A DNA stretch of 8,552 nucleotides from Pontiellaceae bacterium (GTDB lineage: Bacteria; Verrucomicrobiota; Kiritimatiellia; Kiritimatiellales; Tichowtungiaceae): contig JALOTS010000079.1 in NCBI GenBank assembly GCA_025457785.1, positions 1-8,552 on the forward strand, in the 5' to 3' direction. The translations under genes and the position numbers were made by a program. This document shows, in pieces, positions 5,729-8,552 of this stretch. Below the pieces are notes generated by a model, which saw nothing but the letters and a program-made list of their open reading frames with translations, made no database searches and had not been told where the DNA came from. Every line of letters begins with the position of its first letter. Position 1 is the first letter of the stretch.

Positions 5729-8194
5729 ATGATAAAAAGTTTCGGGCGGTTTGTGTTTTTTCTGGCAGTTTGGTTGCAGGCCGCTTCGATAGAAGCGGCT
5801 CCGGTTTTGTTTTTCGATGCCCGGCAGCAGGGAAGTTTCAATATCGGCGCAGCGCAGGCCTCGATTTCCCGCGAGTTTCAGAAAGCCCCGTTCAACCGCG
5901 ACCTGCTGGTGATCACCTATTCCATTCCCGGCCAAACCGCAGCGGGCGTTTGGGCGAAAGAATATCCCTCGACATTGTCCGCCGGATCCATTGACATTAT
6001 TCAGCTCGGAATTTATGTTCCCGAAGGGCAGGGCGGGGATGTTGCATTTGCCGTGGAAATCAAAGGCTCGGCAGGAATCCAGCGTTTCCCGGTGCATCTG
6101 AGTTCCGGCTGGAACACCGTGCGCGAATTGATCGACTGGAACAGGATCGGGCAGCTCAATGAAACGGTTCTGCTGATTCAGCGCATCGGCGGCGATGATC
6201 CGGCCGTCGGACTTCTCCGGCTGGATATGACTTTTCAGAAACTTCCGCTTTGGCAGAAACTGCGCAGTACGCTTTGGGGCCGGCTCGGCGGCGTTGCGGC
6301 ATTCAGTTCATTGTTAAGCCTGCTGGCCGTGATTCTGCGTCGCAAGCCAAAAACGGTTATCCAGGGGTTTGCACGTGACCTGATGTTTGGTGTCGCGACG
6401 GTTTTGATGATTTCATCGGTGCTTTGCGTTTACGCCATTGGACGGATGAATCCGCTCGATTCCGGCTGGCTCTGTTTTTATGTTGCCGCCGCCGGGGCAG
6501 GGGTCAGCCTGCTTCTAAAACTCACGCTGGCGGATCGTCTGCCGTCCGCAGATGAAATATTGCGAAGCGCGTTTTTCCCCGGACTTCTGGCCGCCGCCGC
6601 CAGTCACGAAACCCTATGGCAGGCTCCGGATTCACTGACCGGCTTTTTCCAGCTCAGCGGGTTCGGCGCCGCTCTGTTTGTTTTGATTTTTCACATCGCG
6701 AACCTCTATCGACTGACGGTCCGCCGAAAGTCTCTTGCATGGATCGGCGGCGGTATCCTGGCCGCCTCGCCGTTTGTTTTTGGACTGCTGCTGGCGTTAC
6801 AATCGTTTCATCAGTTCCTTGTGCAGGTCTTTCTGGTGTTTATTTGCGGTGAGTTCATCGCCAATGCCTCCTCGATGATCCGTCGCGAGCGTCCGCTGTT
6901 ATCGCTTAAAGTTCACCGTGCGCTGTTTGTGCTTTCAATCCTGGTGATTGCCGCGCCGTATGCGGCTGATTTCGGTTCGGGTGCGGCGGTTTCCGCGCTT
7001 CCGGCGTTACTCCGTCCATTTGTCATCATTCCTGCAACCATGATTTCACAGGCACCGCTGTGGGGACTGGTCTATTTGCTGACCGGCATGATTCTGCGCG
7101 CCATGCACGGCAGTGCTCCGTCCGGCACCGTTGCGCAGGACGAAGCCATTCGCGGCATGAAAAAGGGGATGATTTTCGGCGGAGTGCTGATGGGTCTGTT
7201 TCAAGCAGCTTACGCACTGGTTCATGCTTCCTGGATACAACATATTTATAACACGTCGCCCCTGATCCTTTTCACACTGACGGGTGTTGCCGTGTTTCCT
7301 CTATTTAAAACGATCATTGAAACGTTTGACGGCAGCCGTTCCTTTTTCGGACGCGCCGCCTGCGCCTATAAAGATCCGGTTCTTTATCTGCGCGGACTGA
7401 TTCTCGGTCTGGCGTTCACTCTGGGTATTCAGATGGATTTCGCGACATTGCCAACCGCGCAGCGGATTGCCTTCGGCTTTCTGGCGGGCGCGGCGGCGTT
7501 TGGCGGCATGAGTCTTTTACGCGATCTTTCATTTGATTCTTCCGGGACCGGCAGCATTAAATCGTGGCGCTATTACGTTGTGGAAAGCGGGCTGGGTGCA
7601 TTCATCGGCGCGGGAATCGGTTTCTATCTGGATGCCGCACAACTTCCAATCATCGGAACCAAGTTCGAACTGTACAACAGCTTCAACCTGAATCCGGCGG
7701 AGATCGTTACACGCTGTCAAAATCTGCGCACTACCGCGCCGAACGAATTCACCGCGCTGATCAGCCGCTGGGGTCATATCCGGCTTTTGCCGGCCTGCGG
7801 CGGCGCAAAAATCCTTTTTAATGAAGCACTGATGGGGGTGATTGGCTGGGGAATCGCCGCGCCGCTTTTTGCCATCAATAAAGCCTTCCTTTCCGCGCTG
7901 CTTAATCGGGATGTCTCTTTGATTAAGCGGATTGCGACCCGTTCCGGTGTCATCGAACTGGCGGACGGCACCGTGTATGTTCTGCGATGGGGACTTTGGA
8001 TGGCTCCGTTGATTTTTACCTTCCTGCGGCCCATGGCCGAAGCGGCCTGGTACAATCAGGACGGGCTGCTCCGTACGTTTTGCGCCATTTTCAACAGCCT
8101 GACCATGGATGCCGGCGGTTTTACCGCATGGAGTCTGACGGTGTTCAGTTGGATTATCGGTTACGCCTGGTTCCAGATTGGACCGGCTCGATGA
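5729..8194 (+). CDS. Large exported/membrane protein: signal peptide, CBM-like beta domain, many membrane spans
   Basis: Not recognised by name. Residues 1-23 are a signal peptide (basic start, hydrophobic FVFFLAVWLQAASI, SIEA-AP cleavage-like site). Residues about 25-168 look like a beta-sandwich of the carbohydrate-binding type: IIQLGIYVPEG, VAFAVEIKG, LSSGWNTVRELIDWNRI and VGLLRLDMTF follow the pattern of strand, 'gain in W', then a closing strand seen in CBM-like folds. From about 185 to 815 there are some fifteen or more hydrophobic spans with short loops. A longer soluble stretch at about 645-695 (YNSFNLNPAEIVTRC to RWGHIRLLPACGGAK) is rich in conserved-looking residues. The ATG at 5729 is chosen over the TTG at 5723 because GGCAG lies at normal distance from it and the signal peptide starts cleanly there. 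The frame ends IGPAR-stop at 8194, abruptly after a membrane span, while a +1 frame continues in the same style (next entry). The product as written is therefore probably incomplete. A role in exporting or building a cell-envelope glycan is inferred, not shown. Confidence 0.8.
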   Translation: MIKSFGRFVFFLAVWLQAASIEAAPVLFFDARQQGSFNIGAAQASISREFQKAPFNRDLLVITYSIPGQTAAGVWAKEYPSTLSAGSIDIIQLGIYVPEGQGGDVAFAVEIKGSAGIQRFPVHLSSGWNTVRELIDWNRIGQLNETVLLIQRIGGDDPAVGLLRLDMTFQKLPLWQKLRSTLWGRLGGVAAFSSLLSLLAVILRRKPKTVIQGFARDLMFGVATVLMISSVLCVYAIGRMNPLDSGWLCFYVAAAGAGVSLLLKLTLADRLPSADEILRSAFFPGLLAAAASHETLWQAPDSLTGFFQLSGFGAALFVLIFHIANLYRLTVRRKSLAWIGGGILAASPFVFGLLLALQSFHQFLVQVFLVFICGEFIANASSMIRRERPLLSLKVHRALFVLSILVIAAPYAADFGSGAAVSALPALLRPFVIIPATMISQAPLWGLVYLLTGMILRAMHGSAPSGTVAQDEAIRGMKKGMIFGGVLMGLFQAAYALVHASWIQHIYNTSPLILFTLTGVAVFPLFKTIIETFDGSRSFFGRAACAYKDPVLYLRGLILGLAFTLGIQMDFATLPTAQRIAFGFLAGAAAFGGMSLLRDLSFDSSGTGSIKSWRYYVVESGLGAFIGAGIGFYLDAAQLPIIGTKFELYNSFNLNPAEIVTRCQNLRTTAPNEFTALISRWGHIRLLPACGGAKILFNEALMGVIGWGIAAPLFAINKAFLSALLNRDVSLIKRIATRSGVIELADGTVYVLRWGLWMAPLIFTFLRPMAEAAWYNQDGLLRTFCAIFNSLTMDAGGFTAWSLTVFSWIIGYAWFQIGPAR

Positions 8195-8552
8195 GCGGTG
8201 CGCCGCCTTTGTCGGCCGGGATGCGACTGCCCGGTTTATTCCGGAAGGCGTCAAACGCTTCACGACCTGGGCGCCGTTGCTGATTCCGTTTTATCTGCCG
8301 AAAGGCGCGCAGTGGGAGCAGGTGTTCAGCGCCGGTGCCGCCATACAGGCCCGGCAGCATGGATTTGCCGCCGGATTGCTTTCTCCGGCCATACTGGTCA
8401 TGATCTCAACGGTCGCTGCAACCGCCTTGTTTACGCTGAGACGTAAAATCCGTGAGCGCCATGCGAAAGAAACAGAGCAAACGTTCGGGCTGATTAATAA
8501 CAAATATGAAGTGGAGCTTAAAGGCAGCGGCGAAATCAACTCCTTCCTGACA
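8178..8552 (+). CDS. Continuation of the membrane glycan-enzyme-like protein in the +1 frame (frameshifted or overlapping gene), 3' end outside window
   Basis: From a stop at 8136-8138 to the end of the window this frame is open and reads as real protein: LDRLDERCAAFVGRDATARF, then IPEGVKRFTTWAPLLIPFYL, a short linker with GAQWEQVF, one membrane span (LLSPAILVMISTVAATALFTL), a basic stop-transfer RRKIRERH, and FGLINNKYEVELKGSGEINS at the edge. The last stretch resembles the opening strand pattern 'N-G-x-Y-x-V-x-L-x-x-x-G-x-x-x-S' of the N-terminal beta-sandwich in cyclic beta-1,2-glucan synthase (NdvB) and GH94 phosphorylase-type proteins; this is memory of a family pattern, not a search result. 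The only start in frame is TTG at 8178, without a good ribosome binding site and overlapping the upstream gene by 17 bases. Continuity with the upstream ORF suggests one gene broken by a one-base frameshift between about 8163 and 8192. A separate translationally coupled gene is the alternative. Confidence 0.6.
   Translation, partial: MDRLDERCAAFVGRDATARFIPEGVKRFTTWAPLLIPFYLPKGAQWEQVFSAGAAIQARQHGFAAGLLSPAILVMISTVAATALFTLRRKIRERHAKETEQTFGLINNKYEVELKGSGEINSFLT

Noticed and set aside
7529..8263. 244-residue minus-strand open frame under the large membrane protein
   Set aside because: It is antisense to a coding frame with clear membrane spans; its composition (R, G, N, Q, H rich) is typical of a shadow of GC-rich coding sequence.
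8191..8283. ATGA overlap at 8191 that looks like a coupled start for a new gene
   Set aside because: That frame (MSGAPPLSAG...) stops after about 30 residues. The coding-like continuation is in a different frame, so the ATG is fortuitous.

Overview
The window reads as bacterial chromosome of moderate-to-high GC, with every supported gene on the + strand. The best-recognised genes are housekeeping: the general PTS enzyme I (ptsI, 5' end outside the window), S-adenosylmethionine synthetase (metK) and an arginine tRNA with an encoded CCA end. The organism cannot be named from the sequence alone. A free-standing EI followed by metK, a secreted mono-haem cytochrome c and a large membrane protein that seems to lead into a carbohydrate-active domain would fit a Gram-negative of the PVC group (Kiritimatiellota/Verrucomicrobiota/Lentisphaerota). 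That is a guess from gene content, not from a match.

Layout. Bases 1-1456: C-terminal five sixths of ptsI. 1521-2699: metK, 64 bases downstream with its own ribosome binding site, probably in the same transcript. 2714-2834: a probable sigma-70-type promoter and tRNA-Arg(ACG). 2835-3140: about 300 bases with no convincing gene, holding a strong nested hairpin and, on the minus strand, a weak hint of a decayed GIY-YIG-type ORF. 3141-5140: two overlapping genes for polytopic membrane proteins that look like diverged paralogues (DUF2157-like architecture: short cytoplasmic helix pair, then about ten membrane spans). 5141-5278: intergenic, with a perfect 10-bp hairpin abutting the Shine-Dalgarno of the next gene. 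5279-5701: exported c-type cytochrome. 5729-8194: 821-residue protein with a signal peptide, an N-terminal beta-rich domain resembling carbohydrate-binding modules, and many membrane spans. 8178-8552: an open frame shifted +1 from the previous gene that continues its sequence character and runs off the window.

The most interesting part is the right end. The 821-residue ORF stops in a TGA just where a second, clearly coding-like frame takes over. That frame adds a soluble linker, one more membrane span and the first residues of what looks like the beta-sandwich of a glucan synthase/phosphorylase-type (NdvB/GH94-like) protein. This is either one very large membrane glycan enzyme broken by a one-base frameshift (real or a sequencing error), or two translationally overlapped genes. 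The paired membrane proteins and the hairpin before the cytochrome are the other items worth a second look. I saw no CRISPR array, insertion sequence, rRNA or known riboswitch.
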